DNA from: Bizionia myxarmorum
Lineage (GTDB): Bacteria; Bacteroidota; Bacteroidia; Flavobacteriales; Flavobacteriaceae
DNA length: 64,000 nucleotides
NCBI RefSeq assembly: GCF_008086205.1
Contig: NZ_VSKK01000001.1
Span: forward strand, 1,488,001-1,552,000
Reading direction: 5' to 3'
Under the pieces are notes generated by a model, which saw only the letters and a program-made list of their open reading frames with translations, did no database searches and was not told where the DNA came from. Positions 52,200-59,821 of this stretch are shown here, in pieces. The first letter of the stretch is position 1, and the number at the start of each line of letters is the position of its first letter. The position numbers and the translations under genes were made by a program.

Positions 52200-53465
52200 T
52201 CACACTATGGAATGGTCGCCAACGATTTCAGACAGTGGTAATCCCCAACCTGGAATTTTTCCACCTAACGTTTGGTACATGGTTTTAAAGCCCATTTTTA
52301 AAATATAAGGTGTGTATCCCATTTTTAAGATGCTTGTGTTTCCGCCCCACCACTCATTAGTATGCATATAAAACCCTTTGTGATTTCCCATATCTCCGTA
52401 GCATAATAACATTGGGCTTAGCGGGTTTATGTGTGCTTCTTTTTCAAGAATCTCGTTTGCAATAACTTTTGATGCAATTTCACATTCCATATGGCCTAAA
52501 GAACCAATTTTAGGTACGGTTATAGCGGCTGCATCGCCTACTGCAAAAATTTCAGGATAATCAGGATTTCTCATAAATAAATCGGTAATAACAAATCCTT
52601 GGTCATCTACAAATGGAAGTTTTTTCAAAAAACCATGCGGTTCCCAATTAGGGAAAACAATTTTCATTTCGGCTTTTAAACTGGTTCCGTCTTTAAATTC
52701 TATACCTTCTTTGTAAAGTCTTTTTATCCCAACCGTATTATTTCTATATCCATAACCCATTTCTGTGAACATTGGAAGTAGTTGGTCTAAAATATTTTTA
52801 CCTGCATCTTCAGCAATAACATCTCCTGGGGTAAATAAAGTGATATTTTTTGCATCTCCTTTTTTATGTTTTTCTAACCAATCTGCCATAGAAAAAGCCA
52901 ATTCAACTGGAGGTCCTTCACAAGCAGCAAATGCAGTAGGTATTTTAGGAAGTTTTGGACTTTGACCTTGAATAAAACGGTCTGAACCAATAGCAATATG
53001 ACCACCTTTGTAATCGTTATATAAATAGTTGCGAACTTCATTTCCGTAGAATGTATCTGAAAACGTATGTCCAAATTCAGCAAAACCTTCAATTTTATCG
53101 TAGGCTAATTTACACCCTAAAGCAATGACCAAATAATCATATGTTATATATTCTTGCGCAGACCCATTTCTTTCGTTGGGTGTGTAAAATACTTTTTTAT
53201 TGGTAGCATCTATATGTTCAACTTCAGCTTGAATAAACTCACTTCCATCTGATTTTAAAAACTTTTGAAATTGAAATTCTAAAGTATCTGCTGGATTATG
53301 ATTATTAAAAACTTCAATCGGAATATTAGGAATGAAATTAATATAATTCTTACGATCAATTACTGTTATCTTTATATGCTTACCAGCTTCTTTATGCAAA
53401 TAACGTGCTATGGTAAGTCCTGCAAAATTGCATCCAAGGACTAAAATTCTTTTCTTGTCTTTCAT
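52200..53465 (-). CDS. FAD-dependent oxidoreductase, sulfide:quinone-reductase-like
   Basis: A 421-aa flavoprotein. N-terminal dinucleotide motif ILVLGCNFAGLTIARYLH, then YDYLVIALGC and IFAVGDAAAITVPKIGSLGHMECEIA, the second FAD motif, with a C-terminal part ending GWGLPLSEIVGDH. The layout resembles SQR and type II NADH dehydrogenases. The single Cys in GCNFAG replaces the usual GxGxxG third Gly. I start at ATG 53465; the frame to 53522 runs into a gene remnant. Confidence 0.85.
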   Translation of the reverse strand: MKDKKRILVLGCNFAGLTIARYLHKEAGKHIKITVIDRKNYINFIPNIPIEVFNNHNPADTLEFQFQKFLKSDGSEFIQAEVEHIDATNKKVFYTPNERNGSAQEYITYDYLVIALGCKLAYDKIEGFAEFGHTFSDTFYGNEVRNYLYNDYKGGHIAIGSDRFIQGQSPKLPKIPTAFAACEGPPVELAFSMADWLEKHKKGDAKNITLFTPGDVIAEDAGKNILDQLLPMFTEMGYGYRNNTVGIKRLYKEGIEFKDGTSLKAEMKIVFPNWEPHGFLKKLPFVDDQGFVITDLFMRNPDYPEIFAVGDAAAITVPKIGSLGHMECEIASKVIANEILEKEAHINPLSPMLLCYGDMGNHKGFYMHTNEWWGGNTSILKMGYTPYILKMGFKTMYQTLGGKIPGWGLPLSEIVGDHSIV

Positions 53466-53477
53466 AATTTTAAATAT

Positions 53478-53612
53478 AAAAAAAGCAGTGTTATAATCGT
53501 CAAGGTCATTCCTATAAGCCAATTTTTAACATTTGTAATGCTAATTAAAGAATTTGCCCAAACGGTACCGAATACGATACTATAATAAAAAAGCTTAAGT
53601 CCGCTGACCAGA
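53478..53612 (-). pseudogene. Truncated second copy of the DUF2238 gene start
   Basis: Minus-strand codons read LKLFYYSIVFGTVWANS, then LISITNVKNWLIGMTLT, then IITLLFL, matching residues 8-50 of the DUF2238 protein at 51548-52159 (YKLFLFGIVFATVWANS ...). The copy ends just before the FAD gene. An older arrangement with DUF2238 genes on both sides, or a duplication then deletion, explains it. Confidence 0.85.
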
Positions 53613-53629
53613 ATTGCACTGCTCTATTT

Positions 53630-54199
53630 TTAATCAATGGCATTCTTCATTTTTTTCAAACCAAATGCTAGAAATATTCTAAAAATACCTGCAGTTACAA
53701 ATGCCATAGCAGTCATATACACAATACTTAAACCTGCAAAAACTGGGTTAGCTAATAACAAAAAAGCAAACACTAAAGTAAGAATGCCTAAAAACAACAA
53801 CCATCCCCAATTTGGAATATCAGCAGATTTAAACTGAAACGATAATCCAATTGCCATAAATCCTTGAAACAATAACCAGAAACCTACGTAAAGAGGCAGT
53901 ATTGCCATGGTCATTAATGGATGTGATATTAATAATATCCCAATTATAAGATCTAAAATACCGCCTGCTAAATACCAACCCCAATTTTGTATATCACTTT
54001 TATTAGAAATTGAAAATACAATTTGAGAGATACCTGAAACAAAGATAAATATGCTAAAAATGATACTTAAAGACACATAGCTTGCTAGTGGTGTTTGAAA
54101 CACCCATACTCCTGCAATAATATATAATATACCTAGAAGGAGGGAGACCCACCAGTTTTTTACTGCAGATTGTGCTGAACTTAAAATTGTGGTTGCCAT
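53630..54199 (-). CDS. HdeD family membrane protein (DUF308)
   Basis: A 189-aa protein with six membrane helices in two related halves (NWWVSLLLGILYIIAGVWVF and NWGWYLAGGILDLIIGILLI, then NWGWLLFLGILTLVFAFLLL), the DUF308/HdeD pattern. HdeD in E. coli aids acid resistance; the mechanism is unclear. Start chosen at ATG 54199 (MATTILSSAQ), leaving 16 bases after the preceding gene; ATG 54223 would overlap it. Confidence 0.88.
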   Translation of the reverse strand: MATTILSSAQSAVKNWWVSLLLGILYIIAGVWVFQTPLASYVSLSIIFSIFIFVSGISQIVFSISNKSDIQNWGWYLAGGILDLIIGILLISHPLMTMAILPLYVGFWLLFQGFMAIGLSFQFKSADIPNWGWLLFLGILTLVFAFLLLANPVFAGLSIVYMTAMAFVTAGIFRIFLAFGLKKMKNAID

Positions 54200-54215
54200 A
54201 TTTGTGTGTTTTAAG

Positions 54216-54761
54216 TTAATCAACGTTATTTTTGAAAAGATCTTTTAAGGCCGTTCCTAATTCATCCATATCGTGTTTAAACTCTCGTTCAAATTCTCGT
54301 TCATTGTCTTTTGCAGATTCATTAAATTCGATCATATTTTCTTTAAATTCTCTGCCTCTTTGGGCTAATTTTTCTTTAAGTTCTTTGTTTTTTTCTTCGA
54401 GTTTATCCAGTTGCTTTGACAATTTCTCTTTTTCATTTTTATTGGCTTTAGTTATTTTTAAACGAAGTTCTTGAATTTGTTCTTCTGAATTTTTTATAGC
54501 AGTTTCTGAACTAGTTTTAAATTCTTGCCAATTTGAATTTACTGCAGTTTTAATCTCTTCACTGGTGTCTTTTGCACCTTGCTTTAAATCTTTATTCAGT
54601 TGATGTGTGTCTTCTTTGACATTTTCTGCATCTTTTTTAGATGTATCTCCACAGCTGATTAAAATGGTTCCTACCATAAGCATTACTGCGGTTAAGAATA
54701 AAATGTTTGTTTTAGCCATCGCTAAAAATTTGTTTCGGTATTCGTGAATCATTGTTTTCAT
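54216..54761 (-). CDS. Coiled-coil lipoprotein
   Basis: A 181-aa lipoprotein: hydrophobic signal with lipobox LISC (Cys37 from ATG 54761, or Cys23 from ATG 54719), then about 140 residues of charged coiled coil (KKDAENVKEDTHQLNKD onwards, with an EQIQELRLKITKANKNEKEKL core). It pairs with the similar gene at 54790 and looks like an envelope spacer or stress lipoprotein. No family name is secure. Confidence 0.72.
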   Translation of the reverse strand: MKTMIHEYRNKFLAMAKTNILFLTAVMLMVGTILISCGDTSKKDAENVKEDTHQLNKDLKQGAKDTSEEIKTAVNSNWQEFKTSSETAIKNSEEQIQELRLKITKANKNEKEKLSKQLDKLEEKNKELKEKLAQRGREFKENMIEFNESAKDNEREFEREFKHDMDELGTALKDLFKNNVD

Positions 54762-54789
54762 AATTAATTAATTTAAGTGTTATTTGATT

Positions 54790-55287
54790 TTACTGTTTGT
54801 TTTTCCAAAAATCTCTAATTCCAGCTATAAGCTCGTTCATCTCGTGAACAAAAGTACTCTCAAAAGCTATTTTTAAGACTTCATCAGATTCATTAAGATG
54901 TTCCATATTTGTTTTAAGTTTTTTATTTATTTGAGCCAATCTCTCTTTGAGATTTTTGTTTTTGTGGTCTAACGAATCAAGTATTGAGGTTAATTTTTGT
55001 TGTTCTTTGTTGCTGATTTCTGAAATTTCTCCTCTTAATTCTTCAATTTGAATTTGTCTTTCTTTAATTGCAATTTGGGAGTCTTTATTAAATTTTTCCC
55101 AATCTACTTTTGCAGTCGCTTTAATTTCTTCTTGAGACTCTTTTATTACTTTATTTAAATTCACATTAGGCTCCTCTGTGTTTTCTTTAGTTGATTTTAA
55201 ATTTTTACTTGTAAATGATTCACAGCCTGTTGACACGATTACTATCATCAATACTATTACCAGCGAAGACAACATATTTGTTTTCAT
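54790..55287 (-). CDS. Coiled-coil lipoprotein, paralogue of the gene at 54216
   Basis: A 165-aa lipoprotein (signal MKTNMLSSLVIVLMIVIVSTGC) followed by a coiled coil with the shared block QIQIEELRGEISEISNKEQQKL. Both genes share the order signal, Asp/Asn-rich linker, Trp-containing turn and coil, so they arose by duplication. It is 10 bases after the phosphoglycerate mutase gene. Confidence 0.72.
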   Translation of the reverse strand: MKTNMLSSLVIVLMIVIVSTGCESFTSKNLKSTKENTEEPNVNLNKVIKESQEEIKATAKVDWEKFNKDSQIAIKERQIQIEELRGEISEISNKEQQKLTSILDSLDHKNKNLKERLAQINKKLKTNMEHLNESDEVLKIAFESTFVHEMNELIAGIRDFWKNKQ

Positions 55288-55297
55288 ATCTCATTAT

Positions 55298-56008
55298 TTA
55301 AATTGCGACTAGACTTTCTTGAGTTAATGAATATTTATCTTTTAATTTCATAGCATTATCAAACTCATAAACATTTAGTACTCCAGTATGGACTTCAACT
55401 TTTGGATATTCTTTAGGAACAATATTTTCAATATGACCCATTAATGCTCGTATAGAATTTCCATGCGCAGAAACCAAAACAGTCTTACCTTTTACTAACT
55501 CTGGAACAATCGCTTCAAAAAAATATTGAACTGCTCTTTGTTTTGTTTGTTCTAAAGACTCTCCTACTGGTAAATCACCTTTGCTGAGGTTATGATGTCG
55601 GTAGTCAAACTTTGGATGTCTTTCATCATCTGTTGAGAGACTAGGAGGAGGTGTGCTATAACCTCTTCTAATTGCCCAAAAAAGATCTTCTCCAACATCT
55701 TCTTTTACTTCGTCTTTGTTTCGACCTTGCCATGCACCATAATTTCGCTCATTTAATTTCCAGCTTTTTAAGAAATCAATATGCATCAAATTGGCATAAT
55801 CCAGAATTATTGAAGCAGTTCTAATTGCTCGTTTTAAATATGATGAAAAGCAGATGTCAATTGTTATATTTTGACTTCTAATAATCTCTCCAGCAATTCT
55901 TGCTTCTTCAACTCCCTTGGGCGCAAGGTCGATATCTGTCCATCCAGTAAAAATGTTTTTAATATTCCAGAAGCTTTTTCCGTGTCTTACCAGTATTAGC
56001 TTGCCCAT
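55298..56008 (-). CDS. gpmA: 2,3-bisphosphoglycerate-dependent phosphoglycerate mutase
   Basis: A 236-aa glycolytic enzyme exchanging 3- and 2-phosphoglycerate. Motif LVRHGKSFWNIKNIFTGWTDIDLAPKG holds the phospho-His near 9; later ERNYGAWQGRNKDEV, RRGYSTPPPS and VSAHGNSIRALMGHIE carry Glu, Arg and second His. Its presence in a stress island suggests a shift in glycolysis when respiration is limited, as DosR controls a phosphofructokinase in mycobacteria. Confidence 0.94.
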   Translation of the reverse strand: MGKLILVRHGKSFWNIKNIFTGWTDIDLAPKGVEEARIAGEIIRSQNITIDICFSSYLKRAIRTASIILDYANLMHIDFLKSWKLNERNYGAWQGRNKDEVKEDVGEDLFWAIRRGYSTPPPSLSTDDERHPKFDYRHHNLSKGDLPVGESLEQTKQRAVQYFFEAIVPELVKGKTVLVSAHGNSIRALMGHIENIVPKEYPKVEVHTGVLNVYEFDNAMKLKDKYSLTQESLVAI

Positions 56009-56043
56009 CTTTTTTTTTTTTGATATCTAAGAATTGTTTACGC

Positions 56044-56862
56044 TCAATCCACAATATCTTCGCCTAATGCGTTGTGCAGTTGGTACAGTTTTTCTTCCTG
56101 CTTTTTTATTTTCTTTTGCAGTCTATTTTTTCTCGCTTTAGAGTAAGTTTCCGAAACTGAATTTTCATAGCCTTTAAGTCGGGTTTCAAGCGTATTGATT
56201 CTTGCTTTTGTCTTATCCTTTAGTTCCTTTAAAGCTGATTTACTTTTAGCATCTAGTGCTGCGATTTTAGCTTTTCGCTTTGATTTTAATTCCGTAATTT
56301 TTAATTTGATTTTCGATTTCTCGTTTGCGGTTGCTTTTGTAAGTTTCTCACGTTCGTCATCAATCTCCTCTTCAAGTTCTTCAATTTGTTCATCTATATA
56401 ATCATCAAATTCTACACCTGCTTCGCTTCTAATAATTTCTGAACTATAAGGTTTTAGTGCAGTGTCAATAAATACGGAGCTGTCTTCGCCAACTTCAGCA
56501 ATAATAGCTATTGTTCCTACAGTCATTGTATTGCTCACTTTTTTAATAAAATCAGTTTCAAAATTAAAGTGGTTGATATCCCAAACAGCACCTACTGTTG
56601 TACCTGTGTAAAGCCCAACAATAAATCCTATAGGTCCTGCAAATGCGCCTACAAGACCACCAAGAGCCATCCCTGTAAATGTTCTCCAGCCTTCGCTATC
56701 TGTTTTGTTATCTAATATTTCATAGTGGTTTTTATCATCCTTACGAATCATAATATGTTCGTAAAGCGTAATGTCTCCATACACATCTAATTCTTTGATT
56801 TTGTGTAAAGCATCTATTGCTTTAGTTTTTTCCTTAAAAGGAATGACGATTATATTTGCCAT
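56044..56862 (-). CDS. DUF1269-like protein fused to a long coiled coil
   Basis: A 272-aa protein. Residues 1-135 resemble DUF1269: an alpha/beta start (IIVIPFKEKTKAIDALHKIKEL), a glycine-zipper hydrophobic segment (GMALGGLVGAFAGPIGFIVGLYTGTTVGA) and IAIIAEVGEDSS. Residues 150-272 form a highly charged coiled coil rich in Lys, Glu and Ala. The coil extension is uncommon for the family. It is 36 bases upstream of gpmA in the ferritin operon. Confidence 0.78.
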   Translation of the reverse strand: MANIIVIPFKEKTKAIDALHKIKELDVYGDITLYEHIMIRKDDKNHYEILDNKTDSEGWRTFTGMALGGLVGAFAGPIGFIVGLYTGTTVGAVWDINHFNFETDFIKKVSNTMTVGTIAIIAEVGEDSSVFIDTALKPYSSEIIRSEAGVEFDDYIDEQIEELEEEIDDEREKLTKATANEKSKIKLKITELKSKRKAKIAALDAKSKSALKELKDKTKARINTLETRLKGYENSVSETYSKARKNRLQKKIKKQEEKLYQLHNALGEDIVD

Positions 56863-56910
56863 GGTTTTCTTTTTTAAATATTATAATTATATTTTACTTT
56901 TGCAGGTTAG

Positions 56911-57420
56911 TTATGCTGCTAATTCGCCCATTTCTTCATCTAATTCTCGCAACATACTTGGCTCTTCTCCAAAGGTTTCCAGTCTATCTATGAGATATTG
57001 AACTTTGTTGAGTTCTTCAGCCTGTTCTTTACAATACCACAAGCCAAGTTCTACTACCATAAAGTTTTCTTCTGTATGAGCTGCTTTGGTAAGTGCATAA
57101 CATTGGGTAGTAATTTCTTTTTCGTGTTCCATTGCTGATAGTATCACATCTGTAAGACTCAAAAATTCTTGTTTTGGTTGTTTTAATGCAGGCGTAATAG
57201 GTCTGATGCCATTGGCAAACAGCATATTTTTGGCCTTATTTGCGTGTATAATTTCTTCATCACTATATTGCTTGAATAATTTGGTAGCTCCTGAAAATCC
57301 TTTATCATCTAACCAGATGGACATAGCTAGATATACTCTTGAAGAAAATTCTTCTTGTTCTACACGATAATTGAGTAGTTTGACCATTGCTTCGCTTAAA
57401 AATTCTGATTTCGTTTTCAT
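56911..57420 (-). CDS. Ferritin
   Basis: A 169-aa four-helix ferritin storing iron as a 24-mer. Ferroxidase ligands are visible: Glu in YRVEQEEFSSRVYLAM (near 18), Glu and His in YSDEEIIHANKAKNM (near 50-54), Glu in MEHEKEITTQCY and Gln in WYCKEQAEE. It heads a long minus-strand unit (DUF1269-coil, gpmA, two lipoproteins, HdeD). Confidence 0.94.
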   Translation of the reverse strand: MKTKSEFLSEAMVKLLNYRVEQEEFSSRVYLAMSIWLDDKGFSGATKLFKQYSDEEIIHANKAKNMLFANGIRPITPALKQPKQEFLSLTDVILSAMEHEKEITTQCYALTKAAHTEENFMVVELGLWYCKEQAEELNKVQYLIDRLETFGEEPSMLRELDEEMGELAA

Positions 57421-57470
57421 ACTATATATTTTAAAAAATTTATTTACTGTATAACTTCATATTTATAGGT

Positions 57471-57513
57471 CAAAATTAAATGGATATGTAGAGAGTTACA
57501 CTGACCTAGGTCA
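57471..57513 (-). promoter_or_regulatory. Island promoter (ferritin operon)
   Basis: Minus strand: TGACCTAGGTCA (57513-57502), 23 bases, then TAATTTTG (57478-57471), a perfect -7 box. Confidence 0.88.
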
Positions 57514-57535
57514 GCCTTATGAAAAAGTTTTTGAT

Positions 57536-57582
57536 AAAAAAAAGACCTTATGGATTGTTCTATCCGTGAGGTCTTATTTTTA
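57536..57582 (-). terminator. Terminator of the gene at 57608
   Basis: Stem AAGACCTTATGGAT / ATCCGTGAGGTCTT with two mismatched pairs and T/A-runs at both sides. Confidence 0.8.
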
Positions 57583-57607
57583 GATTAGATAATTACCAAG
57601 ATAAACT

Positions 57608-57994
57608 TTACATAGATTTTTCAAGAAACTTAAAAAACTTTTTTTTGAGTTCTGAATAAATATGTCTTTGGGTTTCTATGCGGTTTCTAAATTCAATATG
57701 CCTTTTGGCCAATTCTGTATCTATGGCATCTTCGCCCATTTTGCTTTGTCCTGCAATACGTGTTTCGTGTTCTTCAATAGTTTCTTTTAAATCCTCGATG
57801 ACGCCACCGTGAAGTATAAATTCATTTTGATAATGTTCCAATTGAGCTAAAACATCTTTCTTAGTCCAACGTGTTGCCAGTTCACTTAATCTATTGTTGA
57901 AAGATTTTAGTTCATCTTTCCAGAAATCGAGCTCTCCTTTCCATAGTTGGTGTTCAAAATGCATATTTTCGTTATATAAAATTTCTTTTTCCAT
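57608..57994 (-). CDS. Helical protein of the W-FYKDE family, copy B
   Basis: A 128-aa helical protein with HFEHQLWKGELDFWKDELKSFNNRL at its start, the same pattern as copies A (42272) and C (58728). It then has a long charged helical body with EDLKETIEEHETRI, which aligns with EDLEESIIEHEQLL of copy A. It is a single gene between an island promoter and a terminator. No known function. Confidence 0.65.
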   Translation of the reverse strand: MEKEILYNENMHFEHQLWKGELDFWKDELKSFNNRLSELATRWTKKDVLAQLEHYQNEFILHGGVIEDLKETIEEHETRIAGQSKMGEDAIDTELAKRHIEFRNRIETQRHIYSELKKKFFKFLEKSM

Positions 57995-58021
57995 GATTGT
58001 GAGTATTGTTGTTATTTTTCA

Positions 58022-58064
58022 CAAAGATTAAAATTTTTATATAGGTATGGAATGACCTAGGTCA
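58022..58064 (-). promoter_or_regulatory. Island promoter (helical family copy B)
   Basis: Minus strand: TGACCTAGGTCA (58064-58053), 23 bases, then AATCTTTG (58029-58022), one mismatch from TAnnTTTG. Confidence 0.8.
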
Positions 58065-58093
58065 TTCTGAAAAAAATGCTCAAATTAAGATGT

Positions 58094-58459
58094 TTAAATT
58101 TTAATTATATCTGTAGGTGTCTCCACTAAAATGGTAACATCTCCTCGTAAGGCAATTGGCTGCTTCATAATCTCTGGGTTGTGCTGAATCATTTTTATCC
58201 AATCATCTGTAGAAAAATTATGATGTTCAAAATTTGAGGTATAAGCTGGGTGGTTTTGGTTAACCAAGTCAGCGACTTCTATATGTAATTTTTCGGCTAA
58301 TTCTACTAATTGGGTTCCTGTGAGTTTTGTTTTAAGGATATCAATTTCTTCGATTTTTAATCCTTCTGCTTTGGCATACGCCAAGGTCTGTTTTGCTCGT
58401 ACAGATTTAGAACTGTAAAACAGTGTAATTTGTCTGTTTGATGTAGCTATTTCACCCAT
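58094..58459 (-). CDS. ArsC/Spx-like protein lacking the catalytic cysteine
   Basis: A 121-aa thioredoxin-fold protein of the ArsC/Spx type: ITLFYSSKSVRAKQTLAYA stands where ArsC has NPxCSKSR, so Ser replaces the reactive Cys. The end IMKQPIALRGDVTILVETPTDI matches the ArsC end with the cis-Pro. It cannot reduce arsenate by the usual chemistry and may be a binding or regulatory protein, as Spx is. It is four bases from the next gene in the OsmC operon. Confidence 0.8.
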   Translation of the reverse strand: MGEIATSNRQITLFYSSKSVRAKQTLAYAKAEGLKIEEIDILKTKLTGTQLVELAEKLHIEVADLVNQNHPAYTSNFEHHNFSTDDWIKMIQHNPEIMKQPIALRGDVTILVETPTDIIKI

Positions 58460-58463
58460 AGTA

Positions 58464-58685
58464 TTATCGGTTATTTTTTATGTTTTCTTCTTCAACATAA
58501 CTTTTTAATAAGTCTTTTAAACTCTCAAGATATTCCTGCATTACTATTTTATCCATATGTGGGTGTTTGCTAACGGGCAAAGTCATTGGGTTTTCATCCA
58601 AAGAACGATAGAGTTCAGGATAATTGGTTTCTATGTCTGTTGTGAGTCGTGTAATTTCATTTAATATGTTATGTAGTTCTTTCAT
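58464..58685 (-). CDS. Small acidic helical protein
   Basis: A 73-aa protein, mostly helical and acidic, with a conserved-looking centre (YPELYRSLDENPMTLPVSKHPHMD) and a final helix (MQEYLESLKDLLKSYVEE). No family is known to me. It lies between the ArsC-like and helical-family genes in the OsmC operon. Confidence 0.6.
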   Translation of the reverse strand: MKELHNILNEITRLTTDIETNYPELYRSLDENPMTLPVSKHPHMDKIVMQEYLESLKDLLKSYVEEENIKNNR

Positions 58686-58727
58686 AGTGCTTGTTATTTT
58701 ACAGATTATATATTTGACAATATAAAA

Positions 58728-59186
58728 CTATTTAGAAGTAACATTAAGTTGTCGCAACATTTCTTCCCCATCAATGATATGTTCAGTAATAGCAAAAACC
58801 TCTTTTCTGTTTTTTCTGAAGTCTTTTAAAAATTGAGAGAGGTTGTCTTCAAGGCCTTCGTGTTCGACTCTAAAGGTATCTGCTACAAAAATAAAAGGGT
58901 CGTCTATCAACTCTGCAAGGTGGTGTAAATGTTTATCTAGGCTTTCTAATAACGAAACACACTTTTTATCCATTTCTATCAATCCTACTTCTATAGCACT
59001 TACCATATCAATATTTTCTTTTTTTGAAATCCACATAAAATACTTGTCGATTAAATGATGTAAAAATCTTAAATCGTCTTTATAGAATAAGATATCTGAT
59101 TTCCAATGTTCTGTGAGGACATAGAGTTGTTCCCAAGTAGCTTCTTGGATGTAATTGTCTTTTGGTCTGTATCTGAAATCGTTCAT
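58728..59186 (-). CDS. Helical protein of the W-FYKDE family, copy C
   Basis: A 152-aa helical protein. The motif WKSDILFYKDDLRFLHHLIDKYFMWI matches EWLDTIDFYKDEVRFFEDLL of copy A. It also has several His and Glu in later helices (LESLDKHLHHLAELI), a pattern that would suit metal or haem binding but is not conserved in copies A and B. It follows OsmC by 29 bases. Confidence 0.65.
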   Translation of the reverse strand: MNDFRYRPKDNYIQEATWEQLYVLTEHWKSDILFYKDDLRFLHHLIDKYFMWISKKENIDMVSAIEVGLIEMDKKCVSLLESLDKHLHHLAELIDDPFIFVADTFRVEHEGLEDNLSQFLKDFRKNRKEVFAITEHIIDGEEMLRQLNVTSK

Positions 59187-59215
59187 TTTGAATATATTTA
59201 ATAGGTTTCTAAATT

Positions 59216-59674
59216 TTAATTTTGCACACTAATTTTAACTTCCATAGTAATTTTTGAAGTAATAGAATTTGAAATTAAACAGGCCTTTTTTGCTTTTTCA
59301 ACTACACGTTTCATTCGGTCACTTTTAGACGCGTCTGTGATAACTATTTCGGGAAACAATAAGATTTCACTTATTAAGTACTTACCATCTACTTTTTCTA
59401 AAATTCCTTTTGAATCACATTTAAAACTCACATAGTCCAGTTTTGAAAATTCGGCAATAGCTAAAAAAGTCGTCATTAAGCAGCTACATACAGCTGCCGT
59501 AAACAGGTGCTCTGGCGACCAAATGCTTGGCATTCCACCAGGGAATTCTGGTGGTGTTGCAACTTCTAAACAATTGGTTTCACCAGTTTCGTTATTCTTT
59601 AATTCTGGGGAACACATAATCCCTTTTCTGTCTTGTGTCCATTTAACATTCACAATATAGGTATGTTTTTCCAT
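59216..59674 (-). CDS. OsmC-family peroxide reductase
   Basis: A 152-aa OsmC/Ohr-fold protein that reduces organic peroxides with a Cys pair. The first Cys is in SPEHLFTAAVCSCLMTTFLAIAEF and the second in KAKKACLISNSI; the catalytic Arg region is at the start (DRKGIMCSPE). It heads the unit OsmC, helical copy C, small acidic, ArsC-like. Confidence 0.9.
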   Translation of the reverse strand: MEKHTYIVNVKWTQDRKGIMCSPELKNNETGETNCLEVATPPEFPGGMPSIWSPEHLFTAAVCSCLMTTFLAIAEFSKLDYVSFKCDSKGILEKVDGKYLISEILLFPEIVITDASKSDRMKRVVEKAKKACLISNSITSKITMEVKISVQN

Positions 59675-59721
59675 AGTACTTTGTTTAAATTAGCTATAAA
59701 GCTTATTGAAAATGAGTATTG

Positions 59722-59795
59722 TAAAAATAAAAAGAAGAGTCTCTCAAAAAAATGACCTAGGTCATTTCATTCTCATTACCTGGTACTTAAATTTG
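59722..59795. promoter_or_regulatory. Divergent island promoter pair (OsmC and UspA genes)
   Basis: One exact palindrome TGACCTAGGTCA (59753-59764) serves both. Minus strand: N23 then TATTTTTA (59729-59722), one mismatch, for OsmC. Plus strand: N23 then TAAATTTG (59788-59795), a perfect box, for the universal stress gene. Confidence 0.87.
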
Positions 59796-59821
59796 ATTAT
59801 TAATTATAAACACCCTGTTTG

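Noticed and set aside
53497-53508. Operator-like TGACCTTGACGA (minus strand) before the FAD oxidoreductase
   Set aside because: The second half is absent, no TAnnTTTG lies at N23, and the bases are explained as codons of the DUF2238 remnant.
53466-53522. Upstream start for the FAD oxidoreductase
   Set aside because: The extra residues come from the DUF2238 remnant region; the flavoprotein fold begins right after ATG 53465.
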